From JAIUNP01 sp020161975 (GTDB taxonomy: Bacteria > Pseudomonadota > Alphaproteobacteria > Rhizobiales > Beijerinckiaceae): DNA of 64,000 bases. Positions 7,494 through 16,282 of the stretch are shown piece by piece; the stretch's first letter is position 1, and each line of letters opens with the position of its first letter. A program made the translations under genes and the position numbers. The stretch spans positions 1-64,000 of the forward strand of contig DAIOGK010000009.1 in the NCBI GenBank assembly GCA_036745275.1. The letters run 5' to 3'. The notes under the pieces were generated by a model, which was not told where the DNA came from, did not search any database, and worked only from the letters and a program-made list of their open reading frames with translations.

Positions 7494-9007
7494 TCCGCAG
7501 CGGCCAGTCCGGGGAAAGGCGCGCCCAGCCGCACGAATGCCTCCGGCGGCGCATGATTTTCGCGCATCAGGCGCGCCATCACCGCGCAGAGCCGCGCTTC
7601 CGTGCCCGGATCATCGAGCGGGGTCAATTGCCCCGGATCGGTGGCGAGATCGTAAAGGCGCGTGGTGTCTTCGAGCAGGGCGCCGGGGCCGTAAACGGAA
7701 TACATCGGCGAGCGGTCCGTCACCGGAATCTTGAGCAGCCGGGCGCCATTGGTGAACGGCATGGCCGGCGAAAGTTCGGCGTTCGACAGTTCCTCCGTCG
7801 TGAACATGCTGAAGATATGCGTCGGCATGAGCGTGTACTGGTAGATGTCCTGCTTGCGCAGATCCTTGGGGAAGCGGTGATAGGTGTAGCGCCCATCCGT
7901 CACATTCACCGCGCCTCCGAAATAGCCGTAGAGCAGTGCCTCGCGCCGCGCATCGCGCAGCAGCGAAACGCCTTCGATGTCGGATGGCGGCGCGACGCCG
8001 AACAGATCGAGGAACGTCGGCGCAAGATCGACCGATTGGGTCAGCCGCGCGATGCGCTCGCCCTGCACGGGCCGGCGCGGATCATGCAGGAACAGCGGGA
8101 TGTGCGCCACCTCCTGATAGAGGTTCATGCGGTTCTTGGCCCAGAAATCATGCTCCCCGAGCAGGAAGCCGTGATCGGTCGTCACGACCAGCGCGGTATC
8201 CTTCCACAGATCGTGGCGGTCGAAATAATCGAGCAGTTCGCCGAGCAGGAAATCGCACATCGAGACGATGGCGTAATAGTTGGCGCGCAGTTCCTCGCAT
8301 TCCTCGGGCAGTTCATCGACGCGGCCATAGCGCGGCCAGTCGCGGATCGCCCCCTTCCAGCCGGTATCAAATGGCGCCTTGAACCGTTCGGGCGCGGTGA
8401 ACGGCTCGTGCGGATCGAAGGTTTCGAGCTGAAGCAGCCAGTTGTCCGCATCCTTGTTGGCATCGAGAAACTCGAAGGCATGGGCGAAACACTGGACGGA
8501 CGGAAAGTCCTTCTCCTCGCGGATGAATTCGCGATTGATGATGTTCTGGGCAAGATAGGTGCGCCGCTCGGGCGAGAACTGCCGCGCATGATACATTTCG
8601 CGCAAGCGCTCCCAATGCGGCTGCACCATCGCCTTCCAGCGATCACCCTCCTGGCCGCGCACGAATTCATAGGAATCATAGCGGTTGTGATAGGTTGCCC
8701 CGCCATCCTCCCAATAGTGGAAGTGGTCCGTGATCAGGTGGCTGTAGACGCCGGCCTTGTGCAACCGTTCCGGAAAGGCATCGTCGAACGGCTCCAGCGG
8801 CCCCCAGCTCCTGTGCAGGAAGGTCAGCCTGCCGGTCAGCATGTCGCGCCGCGCCGGCATGCAGGGCAGCGAGCCGACGTAATGATTGTCGTAGATCGCG
8901 GTCCGGCGCGCCAGCCGATCGAAGTTGGGGGTGGGGATGCGCGTGCCGCCATAGGCACCCAGCATGTGCCGGTTGAGCGAATCGAACAGCACAAAGACCG
9001 TTTTCAT
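7490..9007 (-). CDS. Cysteine-type sulfatase
   Basis: This 505-residue enzyme hydrolyses a sulfate ester after a cysteine is converted to formylglycine. The activation motif is CMPARR with Cys49 (C-x-P-x-R), and the N-terminal metal ligand is in FVLFDSLNRHMLGAYGG (Asp9). VVTTDHGFLLGEHDFWAKN near residue 275 supplies the second metal-binding cluster. No signal peptide is visible, so it is probably cytoplasmic and acts on an imported substrate. The gene lies 28 bases after the permease stop and overlaps the DUF4432 start. It therefore belongs to the importer operon, which points to a sulfated carbohydrate. The best local maturase is the FGE gene at 54.2 kb. Confidence 0.9.
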   Translation of the reverse strand: MKTVFVLFDSLNRHMLGAYGGTRIPTPNFDRLARRTAIYDNHYVGSLPCMPARRDMLTGRLTFLHRSWGPLEPFDDAFPERLHKAGVYSHLITDHFHYWEDGGATYHNRYDSYEFVRGQEGDRWKAMVQPHWERLREMYHARQFSPERRTYLAQNIINREFIREEKDFPSVQCFAHAFEFLDANKDADNWLLQLETFDPHEPFTAPERFKAPFDTGWKGAIRDWPRYGRVDELPEECEELRANYYAIVSMCDFLLGELLDYFDRHDLWKDTALVVTTDHGFLLGEHDFWAKNRMNLYQEVAHIPLFLHDPRRPVQGERIARLTQSVDLAPTFLDLFGVAPPSDIEGVSLLRDARREALLYGYFGGAVNVTDGRYTYHRFPKDLRKQDIYQYTLMPTHIFSMFTTEELSNAELSPAMPFTNGARLLKIPVTDRSPMYSVYGPGALLEDTTRLYDLATDPGQLTPLDDPGTEARLCAVMARLMRENHAPPEAFVRLGAPFPGLAAAE

Positions 9008-9035
9008 GTGTCGTTTCCGAAAGTTACTGGTTCGG

Positions 9036-9869
9036 TCATTTCACGGCGCCCATCGTCAACCCCTTGACGATATAACGTTGGCAGACGAGCAGCAGGATCA
9101 CTGCCGGTATGATCGACAATGCGGCGCTGGCCGCCATCTGCGTGTACTGAATCTCGAAATCCTGTGCGAATTTCGCGATTGCCACCGGTACGGTCGCGGT
9201 CAGGCTTGTCGTCAGCGTCAGGGCGACGGCGAATTCGTTCCACGAAAACACGAAGCAGAGCACGGCGGTTGCCGCCAGGCCCGGTGCTACCAGCGGCAGC
9301 ACGATCTTGCGCAACAGGAGCGGCGTGCTCGCCCCATCGATGCGCGCGGCTTCCTCAAGCTCCACGGGCACATCGCTGACGAACACCGCCATCAGCCACA
9401 GCGCCATCGGCAGATTGAGTGTCGCATGGGCAAGGATGAGCCCCGTCAGCGTGTTGTCGAGGCCGATGGTGCGGAACATGGTGTACCACGCCCCCGCCAG
9501 GGTTATCGGCGGAATGGTGTTGAACAGCATCGTCCACCCCAGCAGGCTGTGGCGCAACCATGCCGGCACCTGCATCCGGTGCAGCGACCAGGCGCCGAGC
9601 GTTGCGGCGACCAGAACCAGCAGCGTCGAAACCACGGCCACGATGATCGAATTGCGGAAATTCGACAGGAACTCCGATGTTTTCGAGAACAGGACCTCCT
9701 GAAAACTCGCAAGATTCGGCGTGAACCAGAACTCGCCGATCAGCAGCGAAATCTGCGTGCGAAAGCCGCCTGCGACCACCCAGAGCACCGGCACAAGCAC
9801 CGCCAATGCGGCGACGGCGAGCGTCAGAAGAACGGGCCAATGTGCCCCACGCGGTGAAACCGTGCTCAT
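9036..9869 (-). CDS. Carbohydrate ABC transporter permease, MalG type
   Basis: This 277-residue inner-membrane permease has about six hydrophobic segments. The cytoplasmic EAA loop reads EEAARIDGASTPLLLRKIVLPLVAPG (positions about 180-205 of the protein), the ATPase docking element of the MalG family. The gene ends TMGAVK, as many MalG proteins do. The start overlaps the MalF-type stop (9866-9869). It forms the import channel with the MalF-type partner and needs an ABC ATPase that is not encoded in this operon. Confidence 0.9.
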   Translation of the reverse strand: MSTVSPRGAHWPVLLTLAVAALAVLVPVLWVVAGGFRTQISLLIGEFWFTPNLASFQEVLFSKTSEFLSNFRNSIIVAVVSTLLVLVAATLGAWSLHRMQVPAWLRHSLLGWTMLFNTIPPITLAGAWYTMFRTIGLDNTLTGLILAHATLNLPMALWLMAVFVSDVPVELEEAARIDGASTPLLLRKIVLPLVAPGLAATAVLCFVFSWNEFAVALTLTTSLTATVPVAIAKFAQDFEIQYTQMAASAALSIIPAVILLLVCQRYIVKGLTMGAVK

Positions 9870-10774
9870 GTTGCCGCTCCTGTGCGGCGGCGCGCGGCCA
9901 GTGCCAGCACCAGCATCAGCGCCACGATGAAGATGACGACGACCGACATCGACGCCCCGTAGCCGGCGCGGTCCTCGGTGAAGAACCGCTGGTAAATGGT
10001 GAAGCTGACGACCTCGGTGGAGGTTCCCGGCCCACCGCTCGTCAGCAGGTAGACCTCATCGAACACCTTGAAGGCGACGATGATGCGGAAGGCTGCCGTA
10101 ACGAGAATGGTGGGCATCATCATCGGCAGGGTGACGTAGATCAGCTCTTGCCACCAGCTGGCGCCATCCAGCTCCGCCGCCTCGTACACATCCTGCGGCA
10201 GGCTTTCGATTCCGGCGAGAAACAGCAGGAAACAGAACGGCATCCAGTGCCAGATATCGACGATGATCACCGACATCAGCGCGGTATCCGATGATTTCAG
10301 CCAATCGAACGGACCAAGTCCGACAAGGCCGAACATCTGGTTGATCAGCCCGAAATCGGGGTTGTACATCAGCTTCCAGATCGCGCCGATGACGATGCCG
10401 GGAATGAGGATCGGCAGGATGAATATCGTGCGGAAGATGACGCTGCCGCGCCTGACGCGGCTGGTCAGCAGCGCCAGCACGAAGCCGAGGACGAGTTGCC
10501 CCAGCACCGCGAAGATGGCGAACACGATCGTGTTGAACAGCCCCGCGCGGAACAGGTTGTCCGACGGCAGCGCCGCGTAATGCGACAGCCCCGCCGCCGA
10601 AATCTCCGCGCGCCCGTCCTTCCAGGCGACATTCAGAAAGCTCAGCGCGAACAGGTTGAGGATCGGCAATATGCTGAACAATGCCAGAAGCAGCCCGGTC
10701 GGCGTCAGCATCAGCCAACGCCAGAGCCGTTCCTCGCGCGCCGCGCTTGCGTCGGCAATCGCTGTCGTGGTCAT
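9866..10774 (-). CDS. Carbohydrate ABC transporter permease, MalF type
   Basis: This 302-residue permease has six hydrophobic helices. TPTGLLLALFSILPILNLF lies near the N-terminus, and the EAA loop DVYEAAELDGASWWQELIYV lies near residue 200, followed by SFTIYQRFF. These match the MalF/UgpA-type family (binding-protein-dependent sugar import). Start and stop overlap both neighbours by four bases, so the three transport genes form one tightly packed transcript. Confidence 0.9.
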   Translation of the reverse strand: MTTTAIADASAAREERLWRWLMLTPTGLLLALFSILPILNLFALSFLNVAWKDGRAEISAAGLSHYAALPSDNLFRAGLFNTIVFAIFAVLGQLVLGFVLALLTSRVRRGSVIFRTIFILPILIPGIVIGAIWKLMYNPDFGLINQMFGLVGLGPFDWLKSSDTALMSVIIVDIWHWMPFCFLLFLAGIESLPQDVYEAAELDGASWWQELIYVTLPMMMPTILVTAAFRIIVAFKVFDEVYLLTSGGPGTSTEVVSFTIYQRFFTEDRAGYGASMSVVVIFIVALMLVLALAARRRTGAAT

Positions 10775-12123
10775 TTCAGAGGCGGCAGCTTGCCGGTCTT
10801 GTAACCGTTCTTTGCCATCACCGCCTGAATCTCGTCGGACATCGAATTGAGCGCCGCGACGGAGGTGATTTCCCCGGCGATCGCCCGGTTCAGCCCAAGT
10901 TCGAGGATGGCGATCACCTCGCTCGCCTCGGGGAACTGGTAGATGTTGACCGCGTGCTTGAGCGATTCAGCCATCGGCTTCATCCAGCGGTAGCGGCGCT
11001 CGTTGGACATCGGATCGTTATACGCCGCTGCGCTGATCGGAATGGCGCCCATCTTGGCGCTGGCGATCTGCGCCTTGGGCGTCTGGAACCAGCGGAAGAA
11101 CTCAACCGCCGCGCGCTTGCGGTCATCCGGCACGTTTTTCGAGATGCCGCCGAGCCAGTGGCCAAGGCCGGGGGAGGACGGAACGCCGACAACATGCGGG
11201 GTCGGCGCGAACTCCACCTTGTCGACCACCGCCGACTTGTTGGGATCGTCCATCTGCGACCATGCGGCGATCACCATCATGATATGCGCGGCATGTCCCG
11301 TCACCATCTGCTGGATCACCTCGGCCTGATCGAAGGCGGCCGTCTTGGGGTGGCCCGCTTCCTTGGCAAGACGGATGTAATAATCGAGCGCCTCCCTGCC
11401 CTTTTCGTTGTTCAGCGTCACCGTGTAATCGGCGTTGGCCTGATCCTTGAAGATGCCGCCGCCAAAGCCGTAGAGATAGGGATAGAAATCGAACGCGACG
11501 GTGTGGGGACCGCGCGCGCCGCGCTGAACGATGCCGTACATCTTCGGCGGATTGTTGAGCTTGCGGGCATTGGCTTCGAGTTCGGTGAAGGTTTCGGGAA
11601 CTTTCAGCCCGTTCTGCTTGTAGAGATCGCCGCGATAGTAAAGCAGCGGGATCAGCGGCGAAATCGGCATCGACATCAGCTTGCCGGCCGGCGTCATCAC
11701 CTTCTTGGCCGCGTCGTAATAAACGGTGTCGCCGAGCGTATAGACATCCTTGTCGAGCTTGAAGGCCGGGTCGATATCGGTGATCGCCTCCAGGAATCCG
11801 CCGGCGTACATTTCGGCGAACCAGCCGGAGTTCATGATCAGGATGTCGTACTGGCCGTTGGAGGCGCGCACCGAATTGCGCTGCTTTTCCAGCGATCCGG
11901 CAAACGGGTTGACATCGAGATTGACCTTGTTGCCGGTCTCTTTCTCGTAATGCTCCACCGTCTGGCGGAAGCTGTTGAACCAAGGCGACTGGTTGATGAC
12001 GATGGTGATCGGCACCTGCTTGGCCTGCGCAAATGCGATGGACCGGCTCATCGCCAACGGCAGGATTGCGCCAGCACCCAGAACGGCACGGCGGGTCGTC
12101 GACCCGTTCGGTTTCGATGTCAT
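10771..12123 (-). CDS. Extracellular sugar-binding protein of the MalE/UgpB type, TAT-exported
   Basis: This 450-residue solute-binding protein starts at ATG 12123, which follows GGGAGAGATCGA in the coding direction. An earlier in-frame ATG at 12189 has no such site. The signal contains a twin-arginine element (TTRRAVLGAGAILPLA). The mature part has VPITIVINQSPWFNSFRQTVE and the DILIMNSGWFAEMYAGG pattern of family 1 sugar-binding proteins. It delivers the substrate to the MalF/MalG-type permeases encoded next. Regulation may involve the repeat pair just upstream and the LysR or ROK genes further upstream. Confidence 0.9.
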   Translation of the reverse strand: MTSKPNGSTTRRAVLGAGAILPLAMSRSIAFAQAKQVPITIVINQSPWFNSFRQTVEHYEKETGNKVNLDVNPFAGSLEKQRNSVRASNGQYDILIMNSGWFAEMYAGGFLEAITDIDPAFKLDKDVYTLGDTVYYDAAKKVMTPAGKLMSMPISPLIPLLYYRGDLYKQNGLKVPETFTELEANARKLNNPPKMYGIVQRGARGPHTVAFDFYPYLYGFGGGIFKDQANADYTVTLNNEKGREALDYYIRLAKEAGHPKTAAFDQAEVIQQMVTGHAAHIMMVIAAWSQMDDPNKSAVVDKVEFAPTPHVVGVPSSPGLGHWLGGISKNVPDDRKRAAVEFFRWFQTPKAQIASAKMGAIPISAAAYNDPMSNERRYRWMKPMAESLKHAVNIYQFPEASEVIAILELGLNRAIAGEITSVAALNSMSDEIQAVMAKNGYKTGKLPPLK

Positions 12124-12187
12124 TCGATCTCTCCCTTGGTCGGGTGTGTGATCCACCCATTTGCGCTGATTTTTGCACGAAATATTC

Positions 12188-12227
12188 ATAGCTACAAATA
12201 ACCTCGTCCCACTTATCTATAGCTACA
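12188..12227. repeat. Direct repeat ATAGCTACA, 31-bp spacing, in front of the sugar-importer operon
   Basis: ATAGCTACA occurs at 12188-12196 and 12219-12227 in the 121-base gap between the LysR stop and the binding-protein start. The 31-base spacing is about three helical turns, so both copies would face the same side of DNA. This is a plausible operator pair for a dimeric regulator. Confidence 0.45.
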
Positions 12228-12244
12228 GGCTATGGTTTCCTGTC

Positions 12245-13147
12245 TCAGTTGCGCCCGTTGACCGCGCAAAGCCTGGTCAATTCGGCGATGACGAGCCGGG
12301 TGGCGGGTGAAAGCCAGGCGTCCTTACGCAGCATGATCCCGGCCTCGCGCGCGCTTTCGAAACCAACGACGTCCAGCGCGACGAGGCCGCTCGCCTCGGG
12401 GCCGTCGAGCGTTGATTCAACCGTGAAGGTCATCAGCTCCGAGTTGTGCAAGACGCCAAGCAGGAACGCCATCGACGCGGTTTCGATGCGGATGTCCGGC
12501 GATGTCAGGTTCCTTGCGGCGAACATCGCCTCCATCCGCCGCCGCGCCTGAGTCGCAGATGGCGGCATGGCCCAACCGAACGACAGCAGATCTTCTGGCC
12601 GGGCGCGGCCTTTTGCGAGCGGGTGCCGGCCATCGGCCACCACGACGAGGCGATCGCTCGTCAGCGCCCTGGCCTCGATGTCCCGGTGGCGATCCGGGCT
12701 CGGCAGTTCGGCAACGACGAAATCGAGGGCGCCCGACCGCAGTTGCTCAAGCAGCCCGTCATCGAAACCGCCGACGATCCGGCACTGCACAGCCCGATGC
12801 TGTCGCGTCACCGCGCCGACTGCCTCAGGCAGGAACCGCCGGAGCCAGGCCGGCCCGGCGCCGATGGTGACCACGCCCGAAAGGCCGTCGGAATGGCCCG
12901 AAATTTCCTTCTCGGCATCGTTCACCTGCAACAGGATCATGCGGGCGCGCGAAGCGAGCCGCTCGCCGGCTTCGGTTGGCGCGACGCCGCGCGGCAGGCG
13001 ATGCAGGAGTTGCACACGGACGGATTCTTCGATCTGGCGAATGGCCTTCGTCAGGCTCGGCTGGGCGATGCCGAGGTCTTCGGCAGCGCGGGTCAGGTTG
13101 CCCAGTTCGACGACCTTCAGGAAATATGCAAGCTGGCGCAGGTCCAT
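12245..13147 (-). CDS. LysR-family transcriptional regulator
   Basis: This 300-residue protein begins MDLRQLAYFLKVVELGNLT with the LysR winged HTH (AAEDLGIAQPSLTKAIRQIE, residues about 21-40) and a periplasmic-binding-protein-like effector domain after residue 90. The start at 13147 follows GAGGAATGG. It lies between the ROK regulator and the sugar importer, all on the same strand, so it probably senses a metabolite of that pathway. The effector is unknown. Confidence 0.9.
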   Translation of the reverse strand: MDLRQLAYFLKVVELGNLTRAAEDLGIAQPSLTKAIRQIEESVRVQLLHRLPRGVAPTEAGERLASRARMILLQVNDAEKEISGHSDGLSGVVTIGAGPAWLRRFLPEAVGAVTRQHRAVQCRIVGGFDDGLLEQLRSGALDFVVAELPSPDRHRDIEARALTSDRLVVVADGRHPLAKGRARPEDLLSFGWAMPPSATQARRRMEAMFAARNLTSPDIRIETASMAFLLGVLHNSELMTFTVESTLDGPEASGLVALDVVGFESAREAGIMLRKDAWLSPATRLVIAELTRLCAVNGRN

Positions 13148-13176
13148 GCCATTCCTCGTTTCGCCCTGGGCCGGGA

Positions 13177-14415
13177 TCATGCGGCGGCTTCGTCGGAGAG
13201 GCCGGAGCCGCATGCCGTTGCAGCCGCCACCCGAACGGCGCCGGGATTGATGCCGAACAGCCGGTCATGCAGCCGGTCGAGCGCCATGCCGACAGCCCCG
13301 AAGAGCACCGCATCCGTGCCGAGCGCGCTGACCCTCACTTCGGGCTGGCCGCCGGCATGCAACCCGATCAGATGCCGCACGCGCTCGACCAGCTCGGTTC
13401 GTGCGCCGACGCTGCCGCCGAAAACCACCGTCTCGGGATCGAGCAGCGCCCGAGCCGCCATGACGACGGTGGCGAGGATGCGCGCGACCTCGTCAATGGT
13501 CGCCGTCGCGGCCGGATCGCCGGCCACCAGGCGTTCGAAGATGCCGCGCACGTCCAGCGCCGGATCGCCGCCGCGCCCGCGGTATCGCTCCTTGATGGCG
13601 ACGCTTCCCACGGCGGTTTCGAGTGTACCAAGACGGGCGCCGCGCGCATCGAACGGATCGCCGCCGAGCGGAAGATACGCCACCTCGCCGGCACAGCCGC
13701 GCGCGCCCTGCACCAGCCGGCCATCCGCCAGGATGCCCATGCCGATACCGGTCCCGAGGGCGATGAAGACCATGTTGGCGGGCGCGCCGCTGCGCCGTTC
13801 GCCGAGCGTGGCAAGGTTGACATCGTTCTCGATCGCCACCGGAAAGCCCAGCGATGCGCTCAATGCGCCGGCGACATCGAAGGCGTCGAGCCCCGGAATG
13901 TTCGGCGCAAGATGGATCGCACCGCTTTCGGGCTGAAAAACGCCGGGGCTGCCGAGAATGCACTGGCGCACGCGCCCCATCGGGATTCCGAGCCGCGCGA
14001 CCAGGGCCGCCGTCATGGACCTGATCTGCTCGACAACGGCATGGCCGCCACGCGGATCGGTCGGCTGGACGTCCTCTCCGAGGATGTTTCCACGCAGATC
14101 GGCGAGCGCCAGCCGAAGCTTGGTTCCGCCGAGATCCACCCCGAGCACGAGCGCGTTCCGGCTGTCGAGTTCATAGGTCAGCGCCCTGCGCCCCAATGTG
14201 CCCCGGGTCTGACCACGCAGCTTGATCCAGCCGGAATCCTCGAGAATGCGGATGACTTCGGAGGCGGTCTGCTTCGACAATCCCGTGCGCCGCGCGATTT
14301 CCGCGCGCGAGACAGCATCTTCGCGCAGCAGGATCTCGACGATCGCGCCCATCGTGGCCTGTCTGGCCCCCGACACCCCATCCGATTCTGCGAAGCTGCT
14401 ATATTCGTCCACCAT
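13177..14415 (-). CDS. ROK-family transcriptional regulator
   Basis: This 412-residue protein has an N-terminal HTH (SRAEIARRTGLSKQTASEVI, residues about 36-55) and a ROK domain opening with VLGVDLGGTKLRLALADLRG. FIALGTGIGMGILADGRLVQ follows further in. The usual zinc motif (CxCGxxGCxE) is not seen; LGGDPFDARGARLGTLETA stands in that region, so sugar binding or stability may differ from NagC or Mlc. The ATG at 14415 is preferred over the first frame ATG at 14484, which falls in the AT-rich leader. It is transcribed divergently from the SsuABC-type operon and may repress either or both sides. Confidence 0.85.
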   Translation of the reverse strand: MVDEYSSFAESDGVSGARQATMGAIVEILLREDAVSRAEIARRTGLSKQTASEVIRILEDSGWIKLRGQTRGTLGRRALTYELDSRNALVLGVDLGGTKLRLALADLRGNILGEDVQPTDPRGGHAVVEQIRSMTAALVARLGIPMGRVRQCILGSPGVFQPESGAIHLAPNIPGLDAFDVAGALSASLGFPVAIENDVNLATLGERRSGAPANMVFIALGTGIGMGILADGRLVQGARGCAGEVAYLPLGGDPFDARGARLGTLETAVGSVAIKERYRGRGGDPALDVRGIFERLVAGDPAATATIDEVARILATVVMAARALLDPETVVFGGSVGARTELVERVRHLIGLHAGGQPEVRVSALGTDAVLFGAVGMALDRLHDRLFGINPGAVRVAAATACGSGLSDEAAA

Positions 14416-14472
14416 ATTGACAAAATCAGCCCACGGATTGTGAAAGTCAAGGGAGTTTAGCACCACGACGAA

Positions 14473-14492
14473 CAAATTTATCACAAAATTTG
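14473..14492. promoter_or_regulatory. Candidate ROK operator (inverted repeat) in the divergent intergenic region
   Basis: CAAATTT (14473-14479) and AAATTTG (14486-14492) form a perfect 7-bp inverted repeat with a six-base spacer. NagC/Mlc-type regulators bind AT-rich sites with similar TTT/AAA blocks. The site lies 57 bases upstream of the ROK start and about 70 bases before the opposite promoter. Confidence 0.45.
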
Positions 14493-14562
14493 CAGGAATT
14501 TCGTTTTATGGCGTGTCAGATCGGCTTCTTCAAATCTTTGGCTCATTAATTTGTCATGTGTG

Positions 14563-14590
14563 TTGACAATATAGCCGAAGCGGGCATTAT
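14563..14590 (+). promoter_or_regulatory. Sigma-70-like promoter of the SsuABC-type operon
   Basis: A perfect TTGACA (14563-14568) is followed after 16 bases by CATTAT (14585-14590). It points rightward into the ABC transporter operon and would start transcripts near 14598. This argues that the ATG at 14556 is not used for translation. Confidence 0.55.
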
Positions 14591-14645
14591 TTTGTCGGTA
14601 TCGGGTCCAGCAGGGAGCAGGCACGTGGAGGTGGCAAACCTTGGC

Positions 14646-15476
14646 ATGAACGACCGCCCCATGCGTTCGGGTGCAGGCCCCGCGATGCTGGCCGAGCCCA
14701 TGCCTGACGCGGCAAACGGCGGCACCGATCCGATCATCAGGATTGCCGGCGTCGGCAAGCGTTTTGCGTCCGATACGCAGGGCTCCGAACCCGTGCTCGA
14801 TGCCATCGACCTGACCATCCGGGACAACGAGTTTGTGGTGCTGCTCGGCCGCAGCGGCTGCGGCAAGACCACATTGCTCAACATTGTCGCCGGGCTGGAA
14901 AAGGCCACGTCAGGCTCGGTCCTTGTCGCGAACCGTCCGGTCACCGGTCCGGGTGGCGGCAAGGGCATGGTGTTCCAGCAAAATGCGCTGTTTCCCTGGC
15001 TGACGGCGGCGCGCAACGTGATGTTCGCCGCCCAGAGTCGCGGCCAGTCGAAGGCCGAGGCCGCAGCGCTTGCCGCCGAGCTGCTGCGCCTGGTCGGGCT
15101 GGACGCTGTCGGCGACAAGTATCCGTCCGAACTGTCCGGCGGGATGCAGCAGCGTGTCGCGATCGCCCGGGCGCTGGCGCTCGATCCGGCGATCCTGTTG
15201 ATGGACGAGCCGTTCGGCGCGCTCGACGAACTGACCCGCAACGAGATGCAGGACGAATTGCTGCGTGTCTGGCAGGTCCGGCGCAAGACCGTGCTGTTCG
15301 TCACCCATTCGATCTGGGAGGCCTTGATGCTCGCCGACCGGATCGTGGTGCTCGCCCCGCGCCCTGGCCGCATCGTGCTTGAGCGGTCGGTCGATCAACC
15401 GCGTCCGCGCTCGCGCACGAACCCCGGCCTGCTCGCCCTGCATGAGGCGATCTGGCAGGCCTTGCAGGCGAGATGA
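14646..15476 (+). CDS. ABC transporter ATP-binding protein, nitrate/sulfonate/taurine type (SsuB/TauB)
   Basis: This 276-residue ATPase has Walker A GRSGCGKT, the signature LSGGMQQRVAIARALA, and Walker B AILLMDEP followed by FGALDELTR. Family-specific VTGPGGGKGMVFQQNALFPW surrounds the Q-loop. I chose ATG 14646 because the promoter hexamers at 14563-14590 lie downstream of the earliest ATG (14556). GGAGG at 14627 is rather distant (about 14 bases), so the exact start is open. It energises the two permeases that follow. Sulfonate, taurine, nitrate and pyrimidine precursors are all possible substrates for this family. Confidence 0.9.
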   Translation: MNDRPMRSGAGPAMLAEPMPDAANGGTDPIIRIAGVGKRFASDTQGSEPVLDAIDLTIRDNEFVVLLGRSGCGKTTLLNIVAGLEKATSGSVLVANRPVTGPGGGKGMVFQQNALFPWLTAARNVMFAAQSRGQSKAEAAALAAELLRLVGLDAVGDKYPSELSGGMQQRVAIARALALDPAILLMDEPFGALDELTRNEMQDELLRVWQVRRKTVLFVTHSIWEALMLADRIVVLAPRPGRIVLERSVDQPRPRSRTNPGLLALHEAIWQALQAR

Positions 15477-16282
15477 CCATGGACAGGCTGATCGGCACCC
15501 GGCTCGCGCGCTTTCTCATTCCGGCGGTTTTCCTTGCGCTGATGCTGGCGCTCTGGGAGTTCGCCGTCGCGGCCGGCTGGTTGCGGCGCCTGCTGTTTCC
15601 GCCGCCGAGCCGCCTCATCGGCAGTGCCATCGAACTGGCTTCGGTCGGCGTGCCGGTCGGCAACACGCTGCTTTACAACGCATCGGTGACTTTGGCCCGC
15701 ATCCTTGCAGGCTTCATCGGTGCACTCGTGCTGGCGATCCCGCTCGGCCTGCTGATCGGGTCGCGGCCGCTGCTCGACCGGGCGACCCAGCCGATCGTCG
15801 GATTCTGCCGCTCGGTGGCCACGCTCAGCCTGTTGCCGCTGGCGCTTGTCTGGTTCGGCATCGGCGAGACGTCGAAGATATTCCTGATCGGCTATGGCTG
15901 CTTCTGGGTCATGCTGTCGAATGTCATCGCCGCAGTCCGGCTGGTGGATCCGGTGCTGCTGAATGCGGCCCGGACGATGGACATTCCCGAACACCGGCTG
16001 TTCATGCGCGTCGTCCTGCCCGCCACCCTGCCCCGCATCGCCGCCGGTGCGCGCATCGCGCTCGGGGTCGGATTCATGGTGATCGTCGGCGCTGAAATGA
16101 TCGGCACTGTCACGGGGCTTGGTGCTCTCATCATGGAGGCGCGCACCTTCTACCGCACCGACATCACCATGATCGGAATGCTGGCCATCGGCATCCTTGG
16201 CCTGGTGCTGACGAGTGCTCTTGCCCGTCTCGAAACCCGGCTGATGCCCTGGCTGCCGCGCGGCAATGCGGAGGCGGGCTGA
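15473..16282 (+). CDS. ABC transporter permease, SsuC/TauC family (first of two)
   Basis: This 269-residue inner-membrane permease has about six helices. The EAA-type loop is NAARTMDIPEHRLFMRVVLP (about residues 163-182), followed by GARIALGVGFMVIVGAEMIG. The start overlaps the ATPase stop (ATGA, 15473-15476), with a second possible ATG at 15479. It pairs with the next permease. Two different permease genes in an SsuABC-type set are less common than a single homodimeric one. Confidence 0.9.
   Translation: MTMDRLIGTRLARFLIPAVFLALMLALWEFAVAAGWLRRLLFPPPSRLIGSAIELASVGVPVGNTLLYNASVTLARILAGFIGALVLAIPLGLLIGSRPLLDRATQPIVGFCRSVATLSLLPLALVWFGIGETSKIFLIGYGCFWVMLSNVIAAVRLVDPVLLNAARTMDIPEHRLFMRVVLPATLPRIAAGARIALGVGFMVIVGAEMIGTVTGLGALIMEARTFYRTDITMIGMLAIGILGLVLTSALARLETRLMPWLPRGNAEAG

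Noticed and set aside
14556..14645. Longer N-terminus of the SsuB-like ATPase from ATG 14556
   Set aside because: The promoter hexamers lie within this stretch, and the extra residues are not ATPase-like.
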